This document shows, piece by piece, positions 18,384-30,110 of a DNA stretch of 64,000 bases (its first letter is position 1; the number at the start of each line of letters is the position of its first letter). Origin of the DNA: Liolophura sinensis (lineage: Eukaryota; Mollusca; Polyplacophora; Chitonida; Chitonidae); contig NC_088301.1 of the NCBI RefSeq assembly GCF_032854445.1, forward strand, positions 37,063,187 through 37,127,186, written 5' to 3'. Made by a program: the position numbers and the translations under genes. The notes under the pieces are model-generated. The model saw only the letters and a program-made list of their open reading frames with translations, was not told the origin of the DNA and did no database searches.

Positions 18384-20700
18384 ATGTCAGGCCCTGATAT
18401 ACGGCGGTTCCTCAAACGAATAGCTACTGACATAACTGATGAAGGTTAGTTTTCTCTCAAAAATCTGGTACAGTAAGATACATGAATTGCAATCCATGGC
18501 GGCAAGTGTGACACACAATTACTTAAATGTTGTTGTTGTAAACGAAGCCATGCTACACTGATACTCTTTCTAATTGATTTATTTTTTAATAAAAACCATT
18601 TAACACATACGGCCTATAACAGAAAGGTCATATCTGTGACGACAGTGTGATACCTGGAGAATAGACAAATACTGAATAACTTAATGAACAGCTCTGTCAG
18701 CTGCTGCTTTTAGTCAGAATGCTGCTAGGTGCCTTACTCTGGGCACTCCGATTTCTCCCAATCATAAACGTGACAAGCCGTCATATGAGTAAAAACAAAG
18801 TCGGAATAAGGAGTTAATCAATCAATCAATCAATCAATCAATCAGTATTACCTGGAACATAACTGCAGTAGACCCTACAATCTATTTGTAAAAAGAGTGA
18901 AAGAAATGAAGAATTGCAGATTTTTATGTGACGCCACATTGAAAATATTTTGCCGTGGTTATAATAGAAAATGTTCACCAGGAATCAGTTATGGCTCTAT
19001 AGTAAACGATGTGATTAAATGCTGATGAAATAGGTCGTTTTTTTATTTACCCTAATTTCACACGACTATTGGTAGTCCTATGAACGTGACATTTTTGACC
19101 AGTGCAGTGCAGTATCATTTGAGTTATCTCACCACAATCAACCCCAAAAAAACAACACACACACACAAATAACTTTAACTGATTTGGAGTTTAGTTATAA
19201 AAATTTTGAAAATGAGACATTTGTAAGTGAACAGAGGTTTCGATGGTTGAGCCACCCGGTCAAAAAGTACCTGCGCCCACAGATAAGCAAATTCCCTTGG
19301 TTGTTAACATGGCAGTTCCTTCTTCTTCAAAACCGAAGAATTAGATGAGCTGGCATCTGTTGATACAGGCAGTACAATCCGACTGAGTTATGACGTTGGC
19401 AAGGTGTTGGCCGGAGGGGATTTATTGAAGGCAGATAACGTGGAACTGGCTTGTCAAAACCTGGAAACTATCAGCGCTGAAAAAAAATATGGAATATTAG
19501 TAGGTCACTTTCAACCTGATCATACATTCCAATTCCCCACTACCAAACAACATGGATGCAACAGAAGGTGCAGGTTAGACTACTTGGATTCAAATTTTAA
19601 ATATAGCCAGTTTGTTGACAGCATTTTCTGTCTACCATGCTCATTACTAACTTCCCAGGACAAGCGAAAATCGCTAAAGCACTTTGTCAACAAGGGGTGC
19701 CGTTCTTGGCACAACATTAAAGAAAAACAGACACACTACTGTCAAACCAGATATCATCAACAGGCCGTCATGGATTTGGAACATTTTCGAAAAAGATTTG
19801 AAAAACAGGACAAGACCGTACCTCGTCTGATAAACCACGAGTTTCGAAACCGCACAGAAAAGTACCGGGACATACTCCTGCGCATTGCCCAAGCTGTCCA
19901 CTTCTGTGGTAGACAAGGCACTGCCCTACGTGGACACACAGAAGACGTTCTAGAAACAGACCCATACCAGAACCTAGGAAATTTCCTCGCCTTCCTAAGC
20001 CAGTTTGGAGAGGAAGGCTGAAGGGCCACATGACACAGCTTGCGACCTGAAATGTGACATACCTAAGAGCCGAAGCACCAGAAATGTGATCGTGGGGCTT
20101 CATAAAACCAGATGGTCAGAAAGAGATAAGGCATTTGAACATTTCTACCTGGCTCTACTGTTCCTTGTGGAGTGTTTCAAGATCATTAATGGTACACTCC
20201 CTGACCTCGCTGCATTTGAAGACAAAATCGTTCAAGGATGGGATACGGAGTCGAAGAGAGAAGCCACTGTGCATCTCAAGGTCGTGACAGATTTTGGTTT
20301 CATCGTCACTCTTGTGACCCTTTACCATTTCCTCCATCCTCTCCATCCTCTCCTTGGTCTCACGCAGAGGATACAGGGTCGAACGATGGATGTCATCAAA
20401 GCCTTTCAGAATGTAGAGGAAACTCTGTCTAACTTGAGGCTGGTTCGGGATGATGTTAACTAGCAGTTTCACACTCTCTACACCCAAGCGGTCAGATTAG
20501 CAGAGAAAGTATATGTGATGCCAACAATGCCACGCGTTGCCTGCCGCCAGAAAAATGCGCCGCCTGAGAAGTTATCTTCGAGCAACCACGCGTTCGCCAC
20601 GATTGTCCGGCCTGGCGTTGATGAACATCCATTATGGACATCCGGTAAATTACAACAGAGCAGTTGACCTCTGTTTGCGTCTCAATCCGCGCAAGATACA
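18384..20700 (+). pseudogene. hAT-type (ZMYM/DUF4371-like) transposase, internally deleted
   Basis: A possible first exon at 18384-18444 (MSGPDIRRFLKRIATDITDE, donor GTTAGT) is followed by a long intron-like stretch. The main frame at about 19340-20021 includes a TTF-type zinc-finger region (FQFPTTKQHGCNRRCRLDY; FVDSIFCLPCSLL) and the start of a DUF4371-like domain (RYHQQAVMDLEHFRKRFE). At 20021 the frame stops at a point where a family member would continue for some 200 residues. The coding resumes at about 20060 with the RNase-H-fold tail (TRWSERDKAFEHFYLALLFL; KREATVHLKVVTDFGFIVTL) and stops at 20461. Weaker homology runs to about 20700. The catalytic middle is missing, so it cannot be active. 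Assignment is from the motif order. Confidence 0.7.
18715..18845 (+). repeat. SINE-like repeat with (AATC)n tail
   Basis: The body (ggtgccttactctgggcact; tgacaagccgtcatatgag) is of a kind common in mollusc and brachiopod genomes. It ends in six to seven aatc units at about 18818-18844. It lies inside the presumed hAT intron. Confidence 0.55.
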
Positions 20701-21649
20701 GCACCTTCTGTTCAAAATGAAGGCGATACACATACATTTGCAACGTGAAGCCGTATGTCACAAAACCCATTCACATTGGACACCCATTCAGTTTTTGGGC
20801 TGAGAACAATATCAAAATATATAAGTATAACAGGAGGCTTACACGTGCACTCTAAACTGTTCTGTTGAGATAATTCCTTTCTAAATGCTACAAACATGTA
20901 CACGCAGCAATTCTGTTCCAAGCTCAAAACTGATAAGGAGACTGTTTTGCTTGTGATTTACTTCTACAGCTGCGGTAAACGTACTTAACTAATATTTCTA
21001 TACATTCACGTAAACATAGCTGTTTTGTTACACTTGCAGTTGCATGGAAATAATGTCTCTGCCTTATATACATGTAGTTGTGTAAATGTCAAAAGTAACA
21101 AAAATGTTAGGGTATATGTCTTCGAAATGTATTGTAAAACCTCACACATTTCCTTCTTGTCGTGTATTTAGGTCTTTTACCTGCATATGATTTGTCAACA
21201 AATTGAACACAGATTTTGTTTCACATGTTGGATTCCGGCTTATGTACCGACACAGGTGGTGTGTAATTACACTCTGTTGTACTTTCTTTTAATCACAATT
21301 ATTGTCAGGTGAAGATAAGAACATTTCAGAAACATATTTGTTTAATACGGGTACCGCTTTAATTTGATCAATTTGTCTTCAGTGTGCTGTGAATTTGCAC
21401 CACTGGTGAAATAGAAGGGAAAAAATTATGAAAGTGAAAAAGCAACATATTTGCACAATTGAACACTTTACACGTATTTCAGCTTGAAATTTTGGTCTTG
21501 TTTATTGCCCGGAAATCGCCAGATTTCATCTCCGGCCATCTAAGAACCCAAGGGCTTCCGGGGACTAGGTAGCCTCTGGACCCTCGCCTTGTTGTCGGGG
21601 ATAGTCGACCCTCCCCCCTCCCCTATAGAAATCCTGGCGACGCGTATGG
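20701..21649. other. No gene; GC-rich patch at its end
   Basis: Mostly AT-rich. At 21509-21650 a GC-rich patch (ggaccctcgccttgttgtcg; ccctcccccctcccctatag) looks like the end of an unidentified transposon. Confidence 0.4.
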
Positions 21650-22447
21650 TGATGACTTTAATCTGAGTCACAAGTGGCTAGTTCAAAAACGCCTTCATTC
21701 TAAGTTTCTCAAAATTTTACAATGAGTATAACATTCTCGTGGACAGAGCGTTCAGAATCTCTGGCGACCTGCATTGGGATCAAAAACAGACGACGCTGTT
21801 ATCCTTATGTACATATCTGTCGCCTACATGGTATTTAACAACATAGATGGTGATGGTTGTCGAGTGTAACCATCTATCTTGTATATAGCTTTTATACAGA
21901 CCAGCATGTTGTGTGTAACATCATAGATGGCGCCTCTTGTAGTATGAGATCCTTACATATTAACGGGAAAGACGTAATCGTCCGTTACTTTTGAATCACA
22001 ATCTGATCGGTTAAAGTCTGTAACACTCGTCATTTTCGAACTGTATCTAATACCGCTTAACCTGGGGCTAGTGGATGTAAAGGTAGCCATGCTAATTACA
22101 TCTGCATGTTGCCTTTATGAACAGTTGCAGTCAAAACGCGACTGAGATACTTGTTGAATTGTTATTTGACCTGGAACTCATTCATGGACTACGAATTTGA
22201 ACTTTGATATGGAAATCATGTCTGGAATATCCACTGTCTGCCCGGCATCATTGAAAACTGATGACCGCTTCTCTCTTGTGTGTTACCGGCTTTATTTCTT
22301 ATTTGTATAATTTCTTACATACCTTTGTCTTTGGGAGCTAGTGTTAAACGTTGTTTTGGAAATGGATCTTGCGATTATCGACTTGGAACGCCCTTTACGG
22401 ACTACGAATGGTATATAAATGTCGGACATGACGCTTATATTTATATT
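21650..22447 (+). mobile_element. RT element 3' end (copy D)
   Basis: It starts inside the RT C-terminal coding region (gatgactttaatctg), with small deletions relative to copy 1, then carries the longest 3' UTR in the window and ends at gcttatatttat. A short hairpin has arms at 21843-21851 and 21869-21877. Confidence 0.8.
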
Positions 22448-22898
22448 CATACTGGATTGTAAGCGCATGGAAGTGCTGAAATGTTAGTATGATGTATGCA
22501 CGCTTCACAAAGAAGTATTCGGCGCGCTGAGAATAAACGAAGCCACCGGTCGCGTAGTCAACGATATTGGCGAACGAGACTCCATCAGTCTGCAAGAACT
22601 TGCTCCAATCTGGGGATATTCGGGGTTAAGGTCCATACGTGGGACTTCAGAAGGAGACAAACTACCCCAAATGGCGCCTCACAAAGAGATATTCGTCAAC
22701 CTAGACGAGGTGAGCGCGTCTGAAAACATCGCTGCAGTGTCTGCTGGTAATGCAAGTGATTCTACTCTTCTAAGGGAAAAGGAAGACGTCGGCATTTGCC
22801 ATCCCAAAATACAAAACACTATTGGCTGGCTTCGAGTCACAGCTTACTACTAGGCTATTAGACAATTGCGGCCATCCTATAGATACATCATATCATAT
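22448..22898. other. No gene recognised
   Basis: Short open frames on the plus strand (22496-22853) lack a recognisable domain. They may be the upstream part of the LINE fragment that follows. Confidence 0.35.
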
Positions 22899-23331
22899 AA
22901 TTACAGGCCTATCTCGCTCACAACCAATTTAGGTAAGTCTTTGTAAGGTGCATTCATAAATACATTTACAATTTCATGATTGATAACAATGTGCGTAGTA
23001 ATTTACAGTCTGGATTTCGCTCTGTTGGTGGTGCAGTTTACCAACTGGTGGATATTTACAACTATATATGCATGCCCTTGATAGTGGGAAAGTAGTGCGT
23101 TCTGTGTTTTGTGGCATTAAAAAGACATCTCTTAGATCTGGAGAAACCTCTACTGAAAAAATCTTAAATGCTGGTGTTCCACAAGGTTCGGTTTTTGGAC
23201 GGATCCTGTTCCTTGACTATACAAATGATATTGTGTGCGACTTAAGGCCTCAAGGTATATTATTTGCTGACGACACGTCTTTGTATTTAACCGTTAAAGC
23301 TCCAGATATTGCGGCCTACAGTCTTATCTAA
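22899..23331 (+). pseudogene. LINE reverse transcriptase fragment (Jockey/RTE-like)
   Basis: The pieces are NYRPISLTTNLGKSL (about 22900), NLQSGFRSVGGAVYQLVDIY (about 23000), AGVPQGSVFGRILFLDYTND (about 23170) and catalytic FADDTSLYL (about 23260). Motif A (the usual AFD box) is missing between HALDSGKVVRSVFC and IKKTSLRSG, so an internal deletion has removed it. There are several frame changes before 23068. This is unrelated to the Penelope-like RTs of the window. Confidence 0.8.
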
Positions 23332-24244
23332 GATCTAAAGAAAATATCAGTCTGGGCCGATAATTGGGTGGATGTATTATACGTGGTTTTTGTAAATTGG
23401 CTTTGCGATTATTGACCTGGAACGTCCTGATTAGTTGACGGCTAGTATACGAATGTCTGTTTCGACGCATATATTCCCATACGGGTGGCGGCAGTAAAGC
23501 GCTGACCATAGTGAAGAACTGGACATTTGAGGATGAACCTGCCATGGATGCTTTATTAGACAGCGTTAGTTAGAAAGAATAAGTGGCCAACTGATATGGC
23601 TTGATGTCCGACAGATTTAGCTGATATAATGACCCATCAGGACGGGATCGCTGAATGTTTCTTTGATCGTGACCTTACTCACTTTCGACATGTCTCAAAT
23701 TACGTATGGAGCGAAGGAGGACGCTTCAGATCGCTTTTTTCTGTGAAGGAGAGTGACATGAGAGTTTGGGGCTAAATATTATCGTCTTTGCGGCCTAATT
23801 GAGCACGGGAAGTGAAGTATTTCACTCTCTTATTTCATCTTTGAGAGTGAGCTTTTGCATGTGACAACACAGCGTTTTGAGACCAGTAACGTCTAACATA
23901 TTGCAATTAACATTTTGCTTCTTGTATACCTAAATCATGTTGAAAATTTCTCTAGTTTTACTCTCTATGCTGTAACATTTGTGATTTTTGTTAAAGTACA
24001 AAACTGGGACGGAATCATGCAATGAAAAGCAGTTAGCCGTTTTTGATGATGATAGAAAGACACAAAGAATGTTATAGGCGAATGAATTAAATCAGTCCAC
24101 AAATCGTGTACAATACTAATTTATAAAGTGTCTATAATCAAAATATATATCTCATTTGCACATTGATAATAAGTCTTAATGTATTCAACATGACACGTAC
24201 GTAAAATGACAGGAGCCCAAAAGATCCAAGTATTCTTTTATCAC
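23332..24244. other. Repeat scraps, no gene
   Basis: At about 23385-23470 a short fragment of the RT 3' UTR family survives (ttggctttgcgattattgac, then ggaacgtcc). At about 23950 is one of the ttttactctctatgctgta cores. The rest is unassigned. Confidence 0.4.
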
Positions 24245-24955
24245 TCGAAATTCTTGATGAAGTGTTGGTAATGGGATAATTATGATATAACGAAATATGT
24301 AATGATCGGAAGTTAGTTGGAATTAAGAATAACTCATAAATCAATCAAACATTATTTTTTAATTGCTTACATAAATTTTATTTATTCCTTATTTTGATAT
24401 AAATGTGGACACATTATATGTTACGACTTGTATGACAAAGCATGGGGTTATTTCTTTGTGACGTGCCGTTCTAGCCCATTACGTTTTCAGTAATTTTTTT
24501 CATACAAAAAAATAAAGGTTAACAAAGACACGGCCAGTGTGTAAAACTGTAACATTGTAGAAAAAAATCCTCGCCTATTGAATTAAATCAAAACAGTGAC
24601 GATATTGCGGTTGTTAACATTAGGCTAATAACATGGTGCATAGGAGTTACTTTTGTAGCATACAGGGTAAATTATAGAGCATATACTCGTAAGATGCTAT
24701 TGAGTGTAGCCCCATACATGAAATGATGCTGACGTAGGTGTTTGTATAGGTAAACCACATAAACCAACAACTTAACAAAAACCTGTCATTTCTAGGGATC
24801 TTTTCTTCCGCCTTCTGTAGAAAACAAATGAGCTGAGCGTGACCTGAAAAACTCTTAAACGTGCTGTAAAAATGACCTTAATCCGTTTTGATGACTCAGT
24901 AACTGTTCTATAGGAAGTCTGTTCAACTCTTCCATAATGAAAAGTATACAGGACA
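24245..24955 (+). repeat. Duplicated ~700-bp segment, copy 1
   Basis: Matches 27318-28013 over its whole length with scattered differences; landmarks are attcttgatgaagtgttggt, ttattccttattttg and gtaggtgt. An eroded RT fragment follows at 25035. Confidence 0.7.
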
Positions 24956-25034
24956 TTAGCAAAGAACATATTTCAGCAGTTTACGTTTTCTGATGGGCAT
25001 CAACCTTGCCGCCCTCACCATCCCCGCCTTTTCG

Positions 25035-25330
25035 TCAACGTACACCTGTAGGTGTATGAATACGACTATATGCAGAAATTATCAGGGAGTGATCCTCACC
25101 AGGCCTGATCTTTCTTATTTACTTAACAGTATATTGATGATCTACTAAATTGGACAGCAATATACCGAAGAGTCCTGCATATGGCGTGTACATATCTCGC
25201 CTTACTGCCAAAATGCTATTACTGCCAAAACTAAGCCAGTCGTCGCTGTGGTGTACGTCTATCACAGTGTCGTCGCTGCTCTGGTTTTACTCTCTATGCT
25301 GTACGTCTTTAATTACCTTCTCTCTCTTTT
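25035..25330 (+). pseudogene. Eroded RT-element fragment with internal deletion
   Basis: YEYDYMQKL and QYIDDLL are still readable (25058-25145), then the sequence jumps to the C-terminal domain (DSNIPKSPAYGVYISRL, about 25155). The region between is deleted. It ends in two inverted copies of the dispersed gtcgtcgctg core. Confidence 0.65.
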
Positions 25331-25494
25331 TGTAAGTAAATATGAACAGGAAATTTGTCTGTCAAAATTCTCCCATTACCTTCTTATTTATGTATCCCCC
25401 TGTAACCTATCTGTATTACCCTTTGATTCTTCATGAAGTGAAGAGGAAAAGCATAATAGACTTAACACAGTAACTTAAAAATGTGATTTTATTC

Positions 25495-25605
25495 ATTTAT
25501 TTATTTGATTGGTGCTTTAAGTCGGACTTACGAATACTTCACTTATAGGAGGGTGGCCAGCATTATGGTGGGAGGAAACCGGACAGAGCCTTTCACGTGA
25601 TTGTT
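25495..25605 (+). repeat. SINE-like repeat fragment
   Basis: tttatttgattggtgcttta begins it, and ggccagcattatggtgggag occurs in the middle. The same family occurs reversed at about 39660-39780. Confidence 0.55.
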
Positions 25606-26500
25606 TATTTGATGTGATAACGAAACAGCATTTGAGTAATTCTGAACTAATAACGTCTAATTAATTGATATTAACAACACCACATGTTTTCACTTAATTC
25701 TGCTTAAGTTATGGGGCTGGGAGGTGTAGAAATTTTTGTTACTATTTGAACAGTTAAGCGGCCCACACTCGTTCAATATTTTTCGTCAGTATTATTGACT
25801 GAATATTAATAATATTGAACAACTGTATACGATCCTGAAGCCCAAAATATTAATGTCAGTATTCTTGAAGGAATCAAGTCTCAGTAGACTATCATTGATG
25901 AATCATCAATAACATTCGACGGTTTCAGATGTTTTCAATATTATTGCACAATATTACATTTTCCACGTGAACGTCAATGTGAAAGCATCTTGCGTGACCC
26001 AAAGAAAGAAGAAAAAGCTCTCCTTCTCTAGGTGATTGAACTATACCGTGAGCTACCCTGCCCATGGGAAGCACTTCTTTAGACGCTACTATAGCCCACT
26101 AGCAGCCAAACCTTTGCTTGAGTCGACAGCTTTCTTCTAAGTGAAGTAGTAATGCGTCAGATCTATTTCCCAATCACTCTCTACATTTCCTTTATACCTG
26201 CTTCTCTCGAGCACATCCTGTTTCATATAAGGGCAAACCCAGTATTACCCAGGAAGAAGGATGTCTATGTGGTTGTGGGGACTTTTTTCTCTTCCTCGGA
26301 CACTTCGAAACATAGGCCTCTGCAACCCTCCATGGCATGTTGTATTTCCCTCCAGATGTGAGCTGACTGTGCTGCGGTTTAGTACAGCCGATTGTGTCTT
26401 AGCACATTCTATTTGGTAGTTTGAGATGATTTTTCACCCCAGAGTTAAATACATATAATTCGATCTTTTGTCTCCATGACAGTTTTGTGTATGTCACGTT
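25606..26500. other. No gene; cluster of short palindromes
   Basis: Inverted repeats occur at 25771-25780/25811-25820 (gttcaatatt/aatattgaac) and 25894-25901/25903-25910 (attgatga/tcatcaat). No coding feature is supported. Confidence 0.4.
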
Positions 26501-26850
26501 AAATTCATAAACAGCTTCAGTCAAAGTGCAAATAAGATACATAGTTTGATTATCGACAGCTTGTTAACTAGCATTGAACACGACTTGGATACAGATTTAT
26601 TTCACTGGCCTGGAACATTCTTCGCGTCTTTCCATCATCATGGAAAACAGCTTCTCGTTCCATGATTACGTCTTAATTTCGTACTTTAACAAAAATCACC
26701 AAATATTAGAGAACAGAATAAAACCAGAGCAGCGACGACAGTTTGGTATAACCGGTAAAATACGGCCTCTTGCCAATGTACTTCAGATAGGGTGTTATTC
26801 GAACTGCTCATGCAAATGTTTAGGTAGTAGCAAATTACATGCCCCCTAGA
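26501..26850 (+). repeat. Eroded RT 3' UTR fragment plus dispersed core
   Basis: Landmarks of the 3' UTR family appear in order at 26505-26650 (aacagcttcagtcaaagtgc; ccatcatcatggaaaacagc). They are followed at 26724-26745 by aaaaccagagcagcgacgac, the core repeated elsewhere. Confidence 0.5.
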
Positions 26851-27317
26851 ACCATGCCTTAAGCAAAATTGGGCAAATAGGGTACCTCAGAGTCACAAAT
26901 TAAAGAGACAAGGCTCCTTGCATGCCAAAAAAAAATAATAATAAGTAAATAATAACATAATAATCAGCTTAACGGTGATATAAATTTGTCGTATCTCTCC
27001 TCCGGCTTTAAGTAATCTATTACCAGGAGGCATTAATGGCTTTTCCAACATTAAACACCGCTTACATTGGACAAAAAAAAACTTCGTAAGACGTTAGAGA
27101 ACTTACACACCAACGTCTGTTGAATAGCTATTAACATCTCTGAACTAGACTGCTACTATGTAAACATTTACATGAACAGCTGAAATGAAATCCTAACTGT
27201 TTTAAATTTACAAGAAGCCATATTTCACAGGTAACGTGTGACCATCTACTAAGGGTCGTCGCTACTCTGGTTTCACTCTGAATGCTATAGTTTTTTTATA
27301 CTAATATTTTATAACTT
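26851..27317. other. No gene; inverted dispersed core
   Basis: An inverted copy of the ccagagcagcgacgac core occurs at about 27255-27275. Nothing else is recognised. Confidence 0.35.
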
Positions 27318-28013
27318 GAAATTCTTGATGAAGTGTTGGTAACGGAAAAATTCTGATATAATATAATATATAACGATCAGAGGTGAAAGTTAGCTCGGAT
27401 TAAGGTGAACTCATAAATCAATGAATAACTAGTTTTAATTGGTTACATGAATTTTATTTATTCCTTATTTTGTTATAAATGTGGACACATTATATGTTAA
27501 GACTTGTGTGACAAAGTATGGGGTTATTTCATTGTGACGTGTCGTTCACGCCCATTACTCTTTGAGTAATTGTTCTCATACAAAAGGAAAATATAGGTAA
27601 ACAAAGAAACGGCCAGTGTATAAAACAGTAAGATTGCAGAAAAGAAACTAATCACTTATTGTGTTAAACCAAAACATTGACGACCTTGCGATAGTTTATA
27701 TTAAACTAATAACATGGTTCATGGGAGTTAATTTTTAGAATATTGCCGTAATCCATGCTATTGCGTATAGCCCTATACAAGAAATGATGCTGACGTAGGT
27801 GTCTGTATAGTTAAACCACACATATCAACAACTTAACAAAACCTGCCATCTGTAGGGATCGTTCCCTCCGCCTTCTGTAGAAAACACATAATCTGAACGT
27901 GACCAGCAAAAACTCTCGATCGTCCTATAAAAATTACCTTAGTCCGCTGAATGACTCAGCAACTGATCTATAGGACGTCTATTCAGCTCTTCCATAATGA
28001 AATGCATACAGAC
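27318..28013 (+). repeat. Duplicated ~700-bp segment, copy 2
   Basis: Partner of 24245-24955. Like its partner it lies directly upstream of an eroded RT fragment. Confidence 0.7.
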
Positions 28014-28099
28014 GCATGACACCGAATTCTTTGTGCGATAATTTAGCAAGGAATATATATCGTCAGTGTGTACCTACTTCGAGGGGAACCCCCCCCCCC

Positions 28100-28760
28100 C
28101 CCCTTTGGCTGACCTACACCTGTTCTCGTATGAATACGACTATGTACAGAAAATATTTGGAAGTAATCCTCACCTGGCCTGATCTCTCGTATTCACTAAG
28201 CGATATATAGATGATCAGCGGGCTTGAAACAATCCATATATAACAAAAGTTGTGAAACGTACATACCCACCTTGGCTGGATTTAAAGGAAACCACAGACT
28301 CTCCAGATGGTACCTCTTATCTGGACCTAAATTTGGACAAAGGCCAAAACCTTTTCCTTTCTCCCAGGCAAGAGGGATGGTTTAAATTTTGACATTGTAA
28401 ATTATCCTTACGTGGACAACAATATACCGAAGGCTCCTGCCAATGGCGTGTACATATCTCGTATTTTTGAGATACTAATGTGTCAAGGTTATTCCACCGA
28501 GCGCCTTCACTGTAAGTTTCTAAAGTTTACTAGTGAGTATAATTCTTTTGTAAGTAAATATGGACAGAACTCTGGAGCTCTGCTTTATGATTGTGTCAAA
28601 TTCCTCTTAACCTGGGACTAGGGCAGTATATTCATCGTGTTAACTTAGTTCGCTACGTAGGATATATGAACAGTTGCAATCAAAAATACTGAGATAAATG
28701 TTACATTATACATATTATATGATAATCAAACCAATAAACCTGTCAGTTAAATAATGCTGA
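28100..28760 (+). pseudogene. Eroded RT-element copy (core end to 3' UTR)
   Basis: ADLHLFSYEYDY (about 28107), FTKRYIDD (about 28190), DLKETTDSPDGTSYLDLNLD (about 28277) and FDIVNYPYVDNNIPKAPANG (about 28387) are all readable, with several stops and one frame change. The tail at 28620-28740 resembles the family 3' UTR. More divergent than copies 1 and 2, hence older. Confidence 0.75.
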
Positions 28761-29279
28761 CAGAGATGATATGAAGATAACGAAGCCCACCAATTTTATT
28801 GTATTTCAGGGACAAGCAAATGTCAGTTTTAGGCCCTAAGGGGTTCATGGGTAACTCGAACATATACCAGCTGTTGATACCCTGGTTGATCCCCGTGGTT
28901 GATCCTCGTCAGACCGCAGTTACACTGTAACCCCATTTAGTAACCCTAGCACACAGACAAGGACTATACTTGAATACTGGCTGATCAGTTCATTGGAAAT
29001 AGGCCTGCTTTACCATTGGCCTTTTATCCATGAAGCCCCTTGCGGTTGGGAATTAAAATAAGTGATAACAAAGTGCTGACAGCTGAAATCTCTAGAGGAT
29101 CCAGCTCCGCAGTGGTAGCCCACGACATGGTCATATACATGATTATCACTTTGATTGGCCAGTAGATGTCACATGCTCAACCAGCGGGAAATTATCTAAG
29201 TACATGTACACTGAGGGGAGATAACTATAAAAGGGGAATAATCCCGAATAAGGCGATCGCTCGTATCGGTATATAATAA
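28761..29279. other. No gene recognised
   Basis: Unassigned sequence, possibly part of an unidentified repeat (the ggccctaaggggttcatggg region). Confidence 0.35.
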
Positions 29280-29520
29280 ACGGTTATAATCATAATTGAA
29301 TACTGATTTTAGTCACCCAGAACATACCTTGCGTCTTTCTAACATTATTGAAAACTGTTGACTGCTTCTCCTTGTACATACTTTCTTAGTTCTGAATTCA
29401 GTTATTGACCTGGAACTTCCATCTTACTCACAGCTTTAATTTCAATTTTGAAATTGTAAATTATCCGTATTTAGACAGTTATATACCAAAGGGCCCTGTA
29501 TACTACTCTGGCCTTGCAGA
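29280..29520 (+). repeat. Eroded RT 3' UTR joined to an RT C-terminal scrap
   Basis: The 3' UTR landmarks at 29285-29420 (ccttgcgtctttctaac; gaaaactgttgactgcttct) are followed at 29440-29505 by a coding scrap (FNFEIVNYPYLDSYIPKGP). The order is reversed relative to a normal copy, as expected for tandem or rearranged copies. Confidence 0.55.
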
Positions 29521-29979
29521 GTGGATAAAATGTAATGAGATTTAATACATCCAAGCGTCGAAACAGGCATTCGTATACCATTGTCAACCATAATAAACGT
29601 TCCTGGTCCAAAAACCCAAATATAAAAGACTACGTCATAAAAAGTAAAACAAGAGCAGCGGCAACAGCGTATTAATTGGTAAATGGCCATATGTAACCGG
29701 TGAAGTCCTGTCTTTTATTAGTCCTATAAATTTACCTCAGTCAGGATTTAATTCTGTTGATGTAAATCAGTCAGATGACGCAAGGAATGTTCTGGGCACC
29801 TGCACTGGTATCCAAATCTTCTACTACACTGGTAAATAGGAGTATCCCAGTTGCATTTTGATTGCAGTTGTTCATGAAACATGGTATAAATGATAAGAGT
29901 TCATAGACTTCAGATCACATAACAAGGGGCTGTACAAGAATACATGTTTATTATGTTTCCAATCAAACCTTCGGAAATT
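29521..29979. repeat. Dispersed core and inverted 3' UTR scrap
   Basis: agtaaaacaagagcagcggc at about 29640 is a copy of the dispersed core. At 29845-29930 a reversed 3' UTR scrap (ttgcattttgattgcagttg) is visible. Confidence 0.4.
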
Positions 29980-30110
29980 TGAATTCGATCTGGAAGTTAC
30001 TTGCGGCCTTCGACTTTTGAAATGGATTTGCATATAATCTCTAGAATATCAACTACCTTCACCGCTTCATCACTAGAAATTGATGACTGCTTCTCTCTTA
30101 TATATTATAT
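29980..30110 (+). repeat. Eroded RT 3' UTR fragment
   Basis: tagaaattgatgactgcttc and the preceding gaatatcaactaccttcacc match the family 3' UTR order. Confidence 0.45.

Noticed and set aside
18818-18844. CRISPR-like or regulatory tandem array
   Set aside because: It is a simple (AATC)n SINE tail.
28089-28103. Poly-C run as a structural motif (i-motif/G-quadruplex)
   Set aside because: A single homopolymer tract inside decayed RT sequence; the same holds for the poly-G run at about 40105. Either could also be sequencing noise.
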